Shown: positions 16,573-25,484 of the stretch, piece after piece
How positions within the stretch are numbered: the stretch's first letter is position 1
Layout of the letters: each line of letters starts with the position of its first letter
Source: Tateyamaria omphalii
GTDB taxonomy: Bacteria > Pseudomonadota > Alphaproteobacteria > Rhodobacterales > Rhodobacteraceae
Reading direction: 5' to 3'
NCBI RefSeq assembly: GCF_019802125.1
Contig: NZ_JAHVHT010000001.1
Span: forward strand, 744,001 to 808,000
Length of the DNA: 64,000 nt
Notes under the pieces: generated by a model
Seen by the model: only the letters and a program-made list of their open reading frames with translations
What the model was told of the DNA's origin: nothing
The model's database searches: none
Made by a program: the position numbers and the translations under genes

Positions 16573-17334
16573 ATGTTGAAAACCCGCATCATTCCCTGTC
16601 TCGATGTCGCCGATGGCCGCGTGGTCAAGGGCGTGAATTTTGTCGACCTGATCGACGCCGGCGACCCGGTCGAGGCTGCACGCGCCTACGACGCCGCTGG
16701 CGCGGATGAGCTGTGCTTTCTCGACATCCATGCCACCCACGAAAACCGTGGTACCATGTTCGATCTGGTGCGGCGCACGGCGGAACAATGCTTCATCCCC
16801 CTGACCGTGGGCGGCGGTGTCCGGACGGTCGCGGATGTGCGCGCGCTGCTCCTGGCAGGCGCCGACAAAGTGTCGTTCAACTCGGCGGCGGTGGCCGACC
16901 CGGACGTGCTCGCGCGTGCAGCGGACCAGTTCGGCAGCCAGTGCATCGTTTGCGCCATCGACGCCAAAACGGTCGAACCGGGCCGCTGGGAAATCTTCAC
17001 GCACGGTGGGCGCAAACCCACCGGCATCGACGCGGTCGAATTCGCCCGTACGGCAGCGGCAAAGGGGGCAGGAGAGATCCTGCTTACCTCCATGGACCGC
17101 GACGGCACGCGCGCCGGTTTCAACCTGCCGCTCACGCGCGCCATCTCTGACGCCGTGCCCATCCCCGTGATCGCCTCGGGCGGCGTTGGCACGCTGGATC
17201 ACCTCGTCGATGGCGTGACCGAGGGCGGGGCATCAGCAGTGCTCGCGGCCTCCATCTTCCACTTCGGCGACTTCACCATCGCCCAGGCCAAGGCGCATAT
17301 GGCCGCCGCAGGCATCCCGATGAGGCTGACATGA
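16573..17334 (+). CDS. hisF: HisF, imidazole glycerol phosphate synthase cyclase subunit
   Basis: The 253-residue TIM barrel takes ammonia from HisH and converts PRFAR to IGP and AICAR. The catalytic Asp11 ([14 protein letters not shown]) and Asp130 (CAIDAKTV) are present. Phosphate loops TVGGGVRT and ASGGVGT are intact. It is followed 24 bases later by hisE. The HisH partner is encoded in the window, but on the opposite strand. Confidence 0.96.
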   Translation: MLKTRIIPCLDVADGRVVKGVNFVDLIDAGDPVEAARAYDAAGADELCFLDIHATHENRGTMFDLVRRTAEQCFIPLTVGGGVRTVADVRALLLAGADKVSFNSAAVADPDVLARAADQFGSQCIVCAIDAKTVEPGRWEIFTHGGRKPTGIDAVEFARTAAAKGAGEILLTSMDRDGTRAGFNLPLTRAISDAVPIPVIASGGVGTLDHLVDGVTEGGASAVLAASIFHFGDFTIAQAKAHMAAAGIPMRLT

Positions 17335-17358
17335 CACACACGATTTCAGGCAAGCGCT

Positions 17359-17676
17359 ATGACGCTTGACGACCTCTTCGCCACCATCGAGGCGCGCAAG
17401 GGCGCGGACCCCGACAGCTCCTGGACCGCCAAACTGCTCGCCAAGGGTCCCGAAAAATGCGCCGAGAAATTCGGCGAAGAAGCGGTCGAAGCCATCATCG
17501 AGGCGGTGAAGAACGACAAGGCCGCACTGACCTCAGAGGCGGCGGATGTCCTCTACCACCTCTTCGTAATGCTCGCTGCACGTGACGTGGCCTTCTCCGA
17601 TGTGATGGCCGAACTCGCACGCCGCCAAGGCACCTCCGGCCTCGACGAAAAGGCCTCCCGAAACACCGGCAGCTGA
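17359..17676 (+). CDS. hisE: HisE, phosphoribosyl-ATP pyrophosphatase
   Basis: The 105-residue all-alpha enzyme hydrolyses PR-ATP to PR-AMP. The MazG-like Mg2+-binding motif is seen as EKFGEEAVEAIIEA (residues ~36-50) and SEAADVLYHLFVML (~63-76). It is a stand-alone HisE, not fused to HisI, as is usual in alphaproteobacteria. It closes the plus-strand his group. Confidence 0.93.
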   Translation: MTLDDLFATIEARKGADPDSSWTAKLLAKGPEKCAEKFGEEAVEAIIEAVKNDKAALTSEAADVLYHLFVMLAARDVAFSDVMAELARRQGTSGLDEKASRNTGS

Positions 17677-17935
17677 CGCCCGCCCAGTATCCTTCTTCTG
17701 GCTGAAAATACTTCGGGGTTTGGGGCAGAGCCCCAATCAGAAAAATGAATCGCGTCGCCGTCAGGCGTCCTTTGGGTCACCGCACGTTGCGTTAACCCAC
17801 ACCCCACCGCCCGATGGGGGTGCACAGGGGGTGTACGGATGCTGCACGGGGGGTGACACCCTCATTTCGGCGTCAATCTCCATGAAAACAAGGTAAACGC
17901 AGGGGCCGACTCATCCCGCACCGCAAGCCCGTATG
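17677..17935. other. convergent intergenic region between hisE and hisH
   Basis: Apart from the dispersed repeat there is a low-complexity stretch rich in CCCC and GGGG runs at about 17790-17860 (CACACCCC, GATGGGGG). No gene or RNA is supported. Confidence 0.5.
17691..17737. repeat. dispersed intergenic repeat, copy 1
   Basis: The conserved TTCTTCTGGCTGAAAATA then CTTCGGGG leads into the palindrome TTGGGGCAGAGCCCCAA. It matches the copy at 44233-44283 almost base for base. It lies at the convergent junction of hisE and hisH. The palindrome could act as a transcript end. Confidence 0.85.
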
Positions 17936-18574
17936 TCAGGGCGCCCAGGTCAGAAAGTTGCGGATCATGCGCAGCCCCACGTCCTGGCTCTTCTCCGGAT
18001 GGAACTGCATCCCCAGCATCGTGTCACGGCCCACAACGGCCGTCACATCACGGCCGTAGTCCACATGCGCGAGCCGCAGGGACGGGTCCGCCACCTGGAA
18101 GTGATAGGAGTGCACAAAGTAGGTGTGATCGCCCGTCTGAACGCCATCAAAGACCGGGTGGGCCGCATCCAGAACCAGATCGTTCCAGCCCATATGCGGC
18201 ACCTTCAGCGACGGGTCGGACGGCGCGATGTGCACCACCTCACCATCCACCCAGCCCAGACCGGGCGTATCGGTATATTCCCGCCCCCAGGACGCCATAA
18301 GCTGCATGCCGACACAGATGCCAAGAAAGGGTTTTCCTTTCTTTTCAATGGCTTCAATCAGTGCTTCTTGCATGCCTGACGCCGCCAGTGCCGCCGCACA
18401 AGCAGGGAAAGCTCCATCACCGGGAAGCACGATCCGGTCCGCCTTGGACACCACATCAGCGTCCGAGGTCACGACAATGGTGCCCGCATCCGCCTCGCGT
18501 GCCATGCGCTCGAATGCCTTTTCCGCCGAGTGCAGATTGCCGCTCTCGTAGTCGATCAGAACCGTCAGGCTCAT
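17936..18574 (-). CDS. hisH: HisH, imidazole glycerol phosphate synthase glutaminase subunit
   Basis: The 212-residue class I glutamine amidotransferase feeds ammonia to HisF. Cys87 ([11 protein letters not shown]) is the nucleophile, and the His/Glu of the triad are in MQFHPEKS near the C-terminus. The oxyanion strand has PGDGAF. Its start overlaps the hisB stop by 4 bp, so the pair is coupled. Confidence 0.95.
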   Translation of the reverse strand: MSLTVLIDYESGNLHSAEKAFERMAREADAGTIVVTSDADVVSKADRIVLPGDGAFPACAAALAASGMQEALIEAIEKKGKPFLGICVGMQLMASWGREYTDTPGLGWVDGEVVHIAPSDPSLKVPHMGWNDLVLDAAHPVFDGVQTGDHTYFVHSYHFQVADPSLRLAHVDYGRDVTAVVGRDTMLGMQFHPEKSQDVGLRMIRNFLTWAP

Positions 18575-19158
18575 AGGCTGCCCTTGGTCGAGGGGATGGC
18601 ATCCGCTGTCCGCGGATCAACCTCCAGCGCCACCCGCAACGCCCGTGCCACGGCCTTGAACGCCGCCTCAGCGATGTGGTGACTGTTCAAACCATGCAGC
18701 ATGTCCACGTGCAGCGTGATTCCACCATGCGTGCTCAACGCCTGAAAAAACTCGCGCACCAGCTCGGTGTCAAAGGTCCCGATCTTCGGCGTCGGCAGGT
18801 CCACGTTCCACACCAAAAACGGCCGCCCCGACAGGTCCAGAGCCGCCCGCACCAGCGCGTCGTCCATGGGCAACAGGCAGGACCCATAGCGTTGGATTCC
18901 TTTCTTGTTTCCAACGGCTTGGCTTAGCGCCTGCCCGATGGCGATGCCCACATCCTCGACCGTGTGGTGGTCGTCGATATGCAGATCCCCCTTGCACCGC
19001 ACCGTCATGTCGATCAGCGCATGCCGGGCCAACTGGTCCAGCATATGGTCAAAGAACCCCACGCCGGTTTCATTGTCATAGGTGCCCGTGCCGTCGAGGT
19101 TCAGGGAGACCGAAATGTCGGTCTCCGCCGTGGTGCGGGTGAGGGTGCTCGTGCGCAT
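18571..19158 (-). CDS. hisB: HisB, imidazoleglycerol-phosphate dehydratase
   Basis: The 195-residue dehydratase converts IGP to imidazole acetol phosphate. The Mn-binding His/Glu motifs are present: [40 protein letters not shown]. It is monofunctional, without the HisN-like phosphatase domain of enteric bacteria. I use the ATG at 19158; the longer frame starting at 19317 lacks family similarity in its extension. It heads a minus-strand hisB-hisH pair. Confidence 0.94.
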   Translation of the reverse strand: MRTSTLTRTTAETDISVSLNLDGTGTYDNETGVGFFDHMLDQLARHALIDMTVRCKGDLHIDDHHTVEDVGIAIGQALSQAVGNKKGIQRYGSCLLPMDDALVRAALDLSGRPFLVWNVDLPTPKIGTFDTELVREFFQALSTHGGITLHVDMLHGLNSHHIAEAAFKAVARALRVALEVDPRTADAIPSTKGSL

Positions 19159-19297
19159 GTCGCGCCTCCTGCAAATGTGGTCGCGGCTCTCTATAGGCGG
19201 GCAGGGCAGTGCCGCCAAGAGGCGGGTCGCAGCGCTTGCGGGCACCTGTGCAGACGTGCCACTACATCCCCATGCCACCTGATCAAAGGCCAAGCCC

Positions 19298-19537
19298 ATG
19301 ACCACCTGTGTCTTCATCCAGATCCGCTGCCGGCCCGGCTCGACCTACAAGGTCGCCGAAGAGATCGCGCTGCGCGAAATCCATTCCGAACTTTACTCGA
19401 CATCCGGTGACTACGACCTGCTGACGAAGGTCTACATCCCCGAAGGACAGGATGTGGGCAAATACATCAATGACGAGTTGCTGGATATCGAGGGGATTGA
19501 AAGGTCGCTGACGACCATGACATTCAAAGTGTTTTAG
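19298..19537 (+). CDS. stand-alone Lrp/AsnC ligand-binding (RAM) domain protein
   Basis: The 79-residue protein is an AsnC/Lrp ligand-binding domain alone, without the helix-turn-helix. The pattern is [22 protein letters not shown], then [13 protein letters not shown] and [13 protein letters not shown]. Such proteins form oligomers through the RAM fold and may bind amino acids or modulate full-length Lrp proteins. It is divergent from hisB. No direct target can be inferred. Confidence 0.8.
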   Translation: MTTCVFIQIRCRPGSTYKVAEEIALREIHSELYSTSGDYDLLTKVYIPEGQDVGKYINDELLDIEGIERSLTTMTFKVF

Positions 19538-19647
19538 AAATTAAGTCAATGAGTTACGTCGCACGTGTCCCAGCCATTTGCGACGCCCGATCCACGCCGC
19601 TCCTGTGAACTCTTTGCCGTGCCGTTCCCTTGAACCCAAGCACACAA

Positions 19648-19680
19648 AGAAAAAGGCCACCCGAAGGTGGCCTGTTCTTC
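19648..19680 (-). terminator. terminator of tRNA-Gly
   Basis: AGGCCACC (19654-19661), loop CGAA, GGTGGCCT (19666-19673). Read on the minus strand it is followed by TTTTC and a T-rich run, a good intrinsic terminator for the tRNA transcribed toward it. Confidence 0.8.
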
Positions 19681-19700
19681 ACTCCAGTGAAGGAGGATGT

Positions 19701-19775
19701 TGGAGCGGGCGAGGCGATTCGAACGCCCGACCCTAACCTTGGCAAGGTTATGCTCTACCCCTGAGCTACGCCCGC
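19701..19775 (-). tRNA. tRNA-Gly (anticodon GCC)
   Basis: Acceptor GCGGGCG/CGCCCGC, D-arm AGCTCAGGGGTAGAGC, anticodon loop TTGCCAA, T-arm with GTTCGAATC and an encoded CCA at 19701-19703. All standard cloverleaf positions pair. Confidence 0.94.
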
Positions 19776-19895
19776 TTCCTTGGGTGAGCCGTGGAATACT
19801 TTCAGCAGACGTGGCCTGCAAGTGGAAAATGGGGCGTTGTCGCAAAAAATTTCCACTGCCGCGACGGAAAGCCGGTGCGGCGCCGTTGAACTGCC

Positions 19896-20279
19896 ATGAC
19901 CCACCACTTGCGGCATGTCCTGGCGGTCCTGGTTCTGACATGGACCTGTGTTTCGGCTCTCCCAATCGTGGCACATGAAGGATCGCACACACCCAGCATG
20001 GTGGCCCGCATCGATGCGGCCACCATGCTGGGCCATGAGTTCGATCTTCGCCTGACGCTGACCGGTCTCGGTGCGCCGCTGATGCTCAAGGAGATGGCCA
20101 CGCCCGGTGCGCTGATCCGCTTTCAGGGTCCTCTCACGGTAGGTTTTGCCCAGGATACGGTGCTGATCGCTTCAGTCGCCTTTGACGGTGTCCCACCAGA
20201 CATATTCACGCTGCTGCTGGATTTCGGAGCGTCGGGCCAAGGCGCCGTTACCGTCATTCCGCAGGAAGCCATGCATTGA
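19896..20279 (+). CDS. small exported protein of unknown function upstream of YHYH gene
   Basis: The 127-residue product has a signal peptide ending near IVAHEGSH, leaving a mature N-terminus with two histidines. The body is beta-strand-rich (FDLRLTLTGLGAPLMLKEM, VLIASVAFDGV, FTLLLDFGAS) and fits a small beta-sandwich. The HE-x-x-H-like start and two Met residues make metal binding possible, but no family was recognised. It is followed by the YHYH gene with 29 bases between. The coding sequence contains a 41-bp near-perfect inverted repeat (listed separately). Confidence 0.65.
   Translation: MTHHLRHVLAVLVLTWTCVSALPIVAHEGSHTPSMVARIDAATMLGHEFDLRLTLTGLGAPLMLKEMATPGALIRFQGPLTVGFAQDTVLIASVAFDGVPPDIFTLLLDFGASGQGAVTVIPQEAMH
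19992..20032. repeat. 41-bp near-perfect inverted repeat inside a coding sequence
   Basis: The arms at 19992-20011 and 20013-20032 pair over 20 bp with one bulged C; the outer 15 bp (CCCAGCATGGTGGCC / GGCCACCATGCTGGG) are perfect and the centre is GCATCGATGC. It encodes residues ~33-46 of the small exported protein. Confidence 0.9.
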
Positions 20280-20308
20280 AATCACGAAGAAACAGGAAGG
20301 TTCATATC

Positions 20309-21202
20309 ATGCCACTCACCTTTTCGTCGGCAAAGTCGCTGCTCTTGGCCTGCGCCATCGTGCTGGGTTGTGTGGCATCGGCTGACGCGCAACCGCGCCT
20401 GCGGGTGCACACCGCGACCGAAGCCGAGCCATTGTCGCTTATGGCGCTGCGCGACACGCCGGGCGGGGCAGAGGTCGCGATGCAGATCGCGGGCAGGACG
20501 CGCATCATCACATCGAACGGGATGCCAAGCCATGAGGTCGGTACTTTCCCCAACAGTGGCAATCCAAACCGCATCTCTGCCCAATCCTACCGGTTCGAAA
20601 TGCCGATCAGCCCGCAGGTTCGGCAAGCGCAGCCGCTGCCAAGGGCGGCATCGTTCGGTGTAGCTGTCAACGGCGTGCCGTTCGACCCCAACGCTGCCGA
20701 GTTCTGGCAAGGCGATCCGCGTTCAGGCTGGAGCTACAACGCACTGGGCGGAGCCGTGGCGCTGGGGCTGGATGCAAACTATGCCCATGTGCAGCCGACC
20801 GGAGCCTATCACTACCATGGCCTGCCCGTGGGTCTGATGCAGCAGCTTGGCTGGTCCGCGTCCGACCCTTCCCCGCTGATCGGTTTTGCCGCAGACGGAT
20901 TCCCGATTTATGCGCTGACGGCAGAGGTGAATGGCGCGGTTGTGCGCATGACCTCCTCCTACCAATTGAAAACGGGCCAACGCCCAGGCGGATCAGAGCC
21001 TGGCGGTATGTATGATGGCGCATTCATGCAGGACTATGCCTATGTCGCGGGCTCCGGCACCTTGGACGAATGCAATGGGGCGCAAGTGACAACGGCGGAG
21101 TTTCCGCAGGGCACCTATGCCTATTTCCTGACCGATGCCTATCCGACCGTGCCGCGCTGCCTGAAGGGCGAAATGGGCAGCGGTTTCACCAAGCGTCCCT
21201 AG
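20309..21202 (+). CDS. exported YHYH-domain protein
   Basis: The 297-residue protein has a signal peptide (cleavage near VASADAQ) and the family hallmark PTGAYHYHGLP near its middle, followed by IGFAADGFPIYAL. A Cys in ECNGA and another in VPRCLKGE could form a disulfide. YHYH proteins are predicted periplasmic or extracellular and are of unknown function. The ATG at 20309 is set by AGGAAGG upstream. Its stop overlaps the convergent VOC gene stop through CTAG at 21199-21202. It forms a two-gene unit with the upstream small exported protein. Confidence 0.8.
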   Translation: MPLTFSSAKSLLLACAIVLGCVASADAQPRLRVHTATEAEPLSLMALRDTPGGAEVAMQIAGRTRIITSNGMPSHEVGTFPNSGNPNRISAQSYRFEMPISPQVRQAQPLPRAASFGVAVNGVPFDPNAAEFWQGDPRSGWSYNALGGAVALGLDANYAHVQPTGAYHYHGLPVGLMQQLGWSASDPSPLIGFAADGFPIYALTAEVNGAVVRMTSSYQLKTGQRPGGSEPGGMYDGAFMQDYAYVAGSGTLDECNGAQVTTAEFPQGTYAYFLTDAYPTVPRCLKGEMGSGFTKRP

Positions 21203-21585
21203 GCTTTCTGGATCAAGTCCCACCGGTTGCCGAAAAGATCGCGGAAGACAGCGACGGTGCCATAGGGTTCATGGCGCGGCTCTTCCTCGAAGGTGATGTC
21301 CGGTTGCGCGCTGAGCCGGGCATGGTCACGGGCGAAGTCATCGGTGTGCAGAAACAGCCAGACGCGGCCCGCGCCCTGATTGCCGATCGCGGCCTCTTGC
21401 GCGGGACTGTCGGCACGGGCGAGGACGAAGGTGGGGCCTCCGGCAGGCGGGCGCACTTCGACCCAGCGTTTGCGGCCCTGGTCGATGTCAGCCACCAGCT
21501 CGAAGCCCATCTGGTCGCAATAGAAGGCGATGGCGCTGTCGTAGTCGGGCACGATCAGCGAGAGAGATCCAAGATGCATGGTCAT
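21199..21585 (-). CDS. VOC/glyoxalase superfamily protein
   Basis: The 128-residue single-domain protein has the beta-alpha-beta-beta-beta pattern of vicinal oxygen chelate proteins: LGSLSLIVPDYDSAIAFYCDQMGFELV at the start, then GRVWLFLHTDDF and YGTVAVFRDLFGNRWDLIQ at the end. Only some metal-ligand positions (His/Glu) are obvious, so activity (lyase, dioxygenase or antibiotic-binding) cannot be assigned. It is probably dimeric. Confidence 0.75.
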   Translation of the reverse strand: MTMHLGSLSLIVPDYDSAIAFYCDQMGFELVADIDQGRKRWVEVRPPAGGPTFVLARADSPAQEAAIGNQGAGRVWLFLHTDDFARDHARLSAQPDITFEEEPRHEPYGTVAVFRDLFGNRWDLIQKA

Positions 21586-21886
21586 GTGGAACCGGTCCTT
21601 ATTGACAGTGAGCAGGTGACAGCGGCCGTCACAAGAGCGCTAGCGAGGCGGTAGCCACGCATGTCGGTTTCGTCGCTCCGGACCAAGACCGGGACAGGCA
21701 CCGGAACGCCAAAGATATGAAGTGTTTGCCGCAGAAGGTTCCAGCAAGCATGAGGCTTTCCTTGTGCAGTAAATCCGCGCTCAACATCAGCGGCGTGCAG
21801 CCTTTGTGATCCGCATGTGTTTTGCAAGGAACGGTTTGACAAGGGCGCGGGCGTGCCCGTCAGCCCCCAAGCGCCCAGCGGCGGTA
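21586..21886. other. intergenic region with no supported gene
   Basis: About 300 bp lie between the VOC gene start and the pyruvate carboxylase stop. A 102-codon minus-strand frame fills it and overlaps the VOC start by ATGA, but its sequence has no recognisable features and it overlaps the carboxylase end. I see no clear promoter, terminator or RNA. Confidence 0.4.
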
Positions 21887-24800
21887 TCACTCCAGCTCGA
21901 CCAGCAGGTCCTTGGCGTCAATCTGGCCACCCGCCGCAACGTGCACCGCCTTCACCACTGCATCGCGTTCGGCGTGGATGCCGGTTTCCATCTTCATTGC
22001 TTCGATGGTGAGCAAGAGGTCGCCTTCGCAGACTTCCTGACCTGCAGTGACGCCAACGCTGGCGACGACGCCGGGCATAGGTGCACCGACATGGCCTGCA
22101 TTCCCATCCTCGGCCTTGGGCCGGGACACGGTTTGCGATTTCACCAGACGGTTGGGTACGCGGATGGTCCGGGGCTGACCGTTGAGTTCAAAGAAGACGC
22201 GCACTTCGCCGTCTTCGTTGGTCTCGCCCACCGCTTGGAGGCGGATTTCGAGGGTCTTGCCCGGGTCGATCTCGGCAGCGATTTCTTCGCCCGGTTTCAT
22301 GCCATAGAAGAACGTGTGCGTGGGCAGGGCCCGCACCGGCCCATAGGTGCGGTGACGGCCCATGTAGTCGAGGAAGACCTTTGGATACATCAGGTAGCCC
22401 GACAGATCCTCGTCATCGACAGCCTTGCCTTCGAGCTGGTTCGACAGGTCGGTCCGGGTTTCCTCCAGATCCACGGGCGGCACGTCGGCGCCGGGCCGCT
22501 TGGTGTTGGGTTCTTCGCCCTTAAGGATCTTTTGCTGGATCGCCGTGGGGAAGCCGCCGGGAGGCTGGCCCAAATTGCCGCGCATCATGTCGACGACACT
22601 GTCGGGGAAGGCGACCTCTTTGCTGGGGTCTTCGACCTCGTCGCGCGTCAGCCCTTGGGACACCATCATCAGGGCCATGTCGCCCACGACTTTCGAGGAC
22701 GGCGTGACCTTCACGATGTCGCCAAACATCTGGTTCACATCCGCATAAGTGCGCGCGACCTCGGGCCAACGCTCTTCCAGACCCAGCGAGCGTGCCTGCG
22801 CCTTGAGGTTGGTGAACTGGCCGCCGGGCATTTCGTGCAGGTACACCTCGGAAGAGGGCGCCTGCATCCCGCTTTCAAAAGCGGTGTAATGCGCGCGGAC
22901 CGCATCCCAGTAGTCCGAGATGTCGCGCACGGCGTCGATGTCGATGCCGGTGTCGCGATCTGTGTGTTGCAGCGCTTCGACCACGGTGCCAAGGGTCGCT
23001 TGCGACGTGTTGCCCGACAGTGCGTCCATGGCGCAGTCAACCGCGTCCACACCTGCTTCAGCGGCGGCGAGGATCGTGGCAACGGCCACACCTGCGGTAT
23101 CGTGGGTGTGGAAGTGGATCGGCAGGCCCACCTCTTGTTTGAGCGCGCGGATCAGTTGAGTGGCCGCGGCGGGCTTCAGAAGGCCCGCCATATCCTTGAG
23201 CCCCAGCACGTGGGCGCCCGCGTCTTTCAGCTGGTTGCCCATGTCGACGTAGTATTTCAGGTCATACTTGGCCCTGTCCGGGTCCATGATGTCGCCGGTG
23301 TAACAGATCGTGCCTTCGCAGATCTTGTTCTGCTCTTGCACCGCATCCATGGCGACGCGCATGTTTTCGACCCAGTTGAGGCTGTCGAAGACACGGAAGA
23401 CGTCGATGCCTGTGGTGGCGGCGACGCGCACGAATTCCTGCACCACGTTGTCGGGGTAGTTGGTGTAGCCGACACCGTTAGCGCCACGCAGCAGCATCTG
23501 CGTCATCAGATTGGGCATCCGCTCGCGCAGGTCGCGCAGGCGTTGCCAGGGGCACTCCTGCAAGAAGCGGTAGGCCACGTCGAAGGTCGCACCCCCCCAG
23601 CATTCCATGGAGAAGAGCTGCGGCAGGTTGGCGGCATAGGCAGGGGCCACCTTGATCATGTCGTAGCTGCGCATCCTGGTGGCGAGCAGGGACTGGTGCC
23701 CGTCGCGCATGGTGGTGTCGGTAATCAGCAGTTGTTGCTGGGATTTCATCCAGTCTGCGACAGCTTGCGGGCCCTTTTGCTCCAGCAGATTACGGGTGCC
23801 CATCTGGTGGGACGGGTCGGCCTGCAGCGATGGCGGCTTGGGGTCCTTGATGTCGGCGCGGGGGCGGGGGCGATCCTTGACCTCCGGGTGCCCGTTCACG
23901 GTGATGTCCGCGATATAGGTCAGCACCTTGGTGCCGCGGTCGCGGCGTTTGGGGAATTGGAACAGCTCCGGCGTCTCGTCGATGAATTTGGTGGTGTATT
24001 CATTCGACAGGAAGGTCGGGTGCTTGAGCAGGTTTTCAACAAAGGCGATGTTGGTCGATACGCCACGGATCCGGAATTCGCGCAGGGCGCGGTCCATTCG
24101 GGCGATGGCGATCTCGGGCGTCGGGCCTTTGGACGTCACCTTGGTGAGCAGAGAGTCGTAGTAGCGGGTGATGACCCCGCCCGCATAAGCTGTGCCGCCG
24201 TCGAGACGAATGCCCAAGCCAGTGGCCGAACGATAGGCAGTGATCCGGCCGTAATCCGGGATAAAGTTGTTTTGCGGGTCCTCGGTGGTCACGCGGGTTT
24301 GCAGCGCGTGGCCCATCAGTTTGATGTCTTTCTGCGAGGCCATGCCGGTGGCTTCGTCAATCGGCTTGCCCTCGGCAATCAGGATCTGGGCACGGACGAT
24401 GTCGATGCCGGTCACTTCTTCTGTCACGGTGTGTTCGACCTGCACGCGGGGGTTCACCTCAATGAAGTAGAACTTGCCGGTCTCCATATCCATCAGGAAC
24501 TCGACCGTGCCTGCGCATTCGTAGTTCACGTGCTTGCAGATCTTGTAGCCCAGGTCGCAGATCTCTTCGCGTTGCTCATCGCTCAGATACGGCGCAGGGG
24601 CGCGCTCCACGACCTTCTGGTTGCGACGCTGGACCGAGCAGTCGCGCTCGAACAGGTGGTACATCCCGCCATGCTTGTCGCCGAGGATCTGCACCTCGAC
24701 GTGCCGGGCGCGGGTGATCATCTTTTCCAGATACCCTTCGCCGTTGCCGAAGGCCGCTTCAGCCTCACGGCGGCCCTCCAGCACCTTCTCTTCGACCTCA

Positions 24801-25333
24801 TCCTCGCCAAAGATCGGGCGCATGCCGCGACCGCCGCCGCCCCAGGAGGCTTTGAGCATCAGGGGATACCCGATCTCCTTGGCTTCCTTGCGGATGGCGT
24901 CCATGTCGTTGCCCAGCACTTCGGTGGCGGGGATGACAGGCACGCCAGCAGCGATAGCGACTTTACGCGCCGACGCCTTGTCACCAAGGGCGCGCATGGT
25001 TTCGGATTTCGGACCGATGAAGGTGATGCCGTTCTTTTCGCAGGCGTCCACAAATTCCGGGTTTTCGGACAGCAGGCCATAGCCCGGGTGGATTGCGTCG
25101 GCTCCGCTTTCGCGGGCGACGCGGATCATCTCGTCGATGCTCAGATAGGCCGCAACAGGCCCCAGACCCTCGCCGATGCGGTAGGCTTCGTCTGCCTTGA
25201 ACCGGTGCAGGCCCAGCTTGTCTTCCTCGGCAAAGACGGCGACCGTCTTCTTCCCCATTTCGTTGGCCGCACGCATGATGCGGATGGCGATCTCACCGCG
25301 GTTGGCGATGAGAATCTTCTGGAAATCGGGCAT
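21887..25333 (-). CDS. pyc: pyruvate carboxylase
   Basis: The full-length 1148-residue enzyme carboxylates pyruvate to oxaloacetate to refill the TCA cycle. Domains in order: biotin carboxylase (1-460; ILIANRGEIAIRI, GGGGRGM ATP grasp near 167-173, KFYFIEVNPRVQVEHTVTEE), carboxyltransferase (~530-800; TTMRDGHQSLLATR, FHTHDTAGV) and biotin carrier at the end with AMKM, the biotinylated Lys near residue 1114. The ATG at 25333 has GGGGGG-AACC upstream. It is a single-chain alpha4-type enzyme. It is an isolated gene here. Confidence 0.97.
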   Translation of the reverse strand: MPDFQKILIANRGEIAIRIMRAANEMGKKTVAVFAEEDKLGLHRFKADEAYRIGEGLGPVAAYLSIDEMIRVARESGADAIHPGYGLLSENPEFVDACEKNGITFIGPKSETMRALGDKASARKVAIAAGVPVIPATEVLGNDMDAIRKEAKEIGYPLMLKASWGGGGRGMRPIFGEDEVEEKVLEGRREAEAAFGNGEGYLEKMITRARHVEVQILGDKHGGMYHLFERDCSVQRRNQKVVERAPAPYLSDEQREEICDLGYKICKHVNYECAGTVEFLMDMETGKFYFIEVNPRVQVEHTVTEEVTGIDIVRAQILIAEGKPIDEATGMASQKDIKLMGHALQTRVTTEDPQNNFIPDYGRITAYRSATGLGIRLDGGTAYAGGVITRYYDSLLTKVTSKGPTPEIAIARMDRALREFRIRGVSTNIAFVENLLKHPTFLSNEYTTKFIDETPELFQFPKRRDRGTKVLTYIADITVNGHPEVKDRPRPRADIKDPKPPSLQADPSHQMGTRNLLEQKGPQAVADWMKSQQQLLITDTTMRDGHQSLLATRMRSYDMIKVAPAYAANLPQLFSMECWGGATFDVAYRFLQECPWQRLRDLRERMPNLMTQMLLRGANGVGYTNYPDNVVQEFVRVAATTGIDVFRVFDSLNWVENMRVAMDAVQEQNKICEGTICYTGDIMDPDRAKYDLKYYVDMGNQLKDAGAHVLGLKDMAGLLKPAAATQLIRALKQEVGLPIHFHTHDTAGVAVATILAAAEAGVDAVDCAMDALSGNTSQATLGTVVEALQHTDRDTGIDIDAVRDISDYWDAVRAHYTAFESGMQAPSSEVYLHEMPGGQFTNLKAQARSLGLEERWPEVARTYADVNQMFGDIVKVTPSSKVVGDMALMMVSQGLTRDEVEDPSKEVAFPDSVVDMMRGNLGQPPGGFPTAIQQKILKGEEPNTKRPGADVPPVDLEETRTDLSNQLEGKAVDDEDLSGYLMYPKVFLDYMGRHRTYGPVRALPTHTFFYGMKPGEEIAAEIDPGKTLEIRLQAVGETNEDGEVRVFFELNGQPRTIRVPNRLVKSQTVSRPKAEDGNAGHVGAPMPGVVASVGVTAGQEVCEGDLLLTIEAMKMETGIHAERDAVVKAVHVAAGGQIDAKDLLVELE

Positions 25334-25484
25334 GGTGGTTCCCCCCGGGGCCGTATTTTGCAGTCGCGGCATTCTCTATGACGTTTACGTGACGCAAACA
25401 ATACGTGGTTGTGGGTAGGCAATGTGACGCAAGAAAGGTGCCCACGCGGGGCGGGCACCTTGGCAGAAAAGTGCAGGTCTTGCG

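Noticed and set aside
17790-17860. C- and G-run-rich stretch as a regulatory element
   Set aside because: No clear structure, motif or gene context; likely low-complexity intergenic DNA.
21582-21890. A 102-codon minus-strand frame that overlaps the VOC gene start by ATGA
   Set aside because: The protein has no recognisable family features and its upstream end runs into the pyruvate carboxylase stop; the overlap may be chance.
21806-25381. 1191-codon plus-strand frame opposite pyruvate carboxylase
   Set aside because: It is antisense to a clear full-length enzyme and shows no family motifs.
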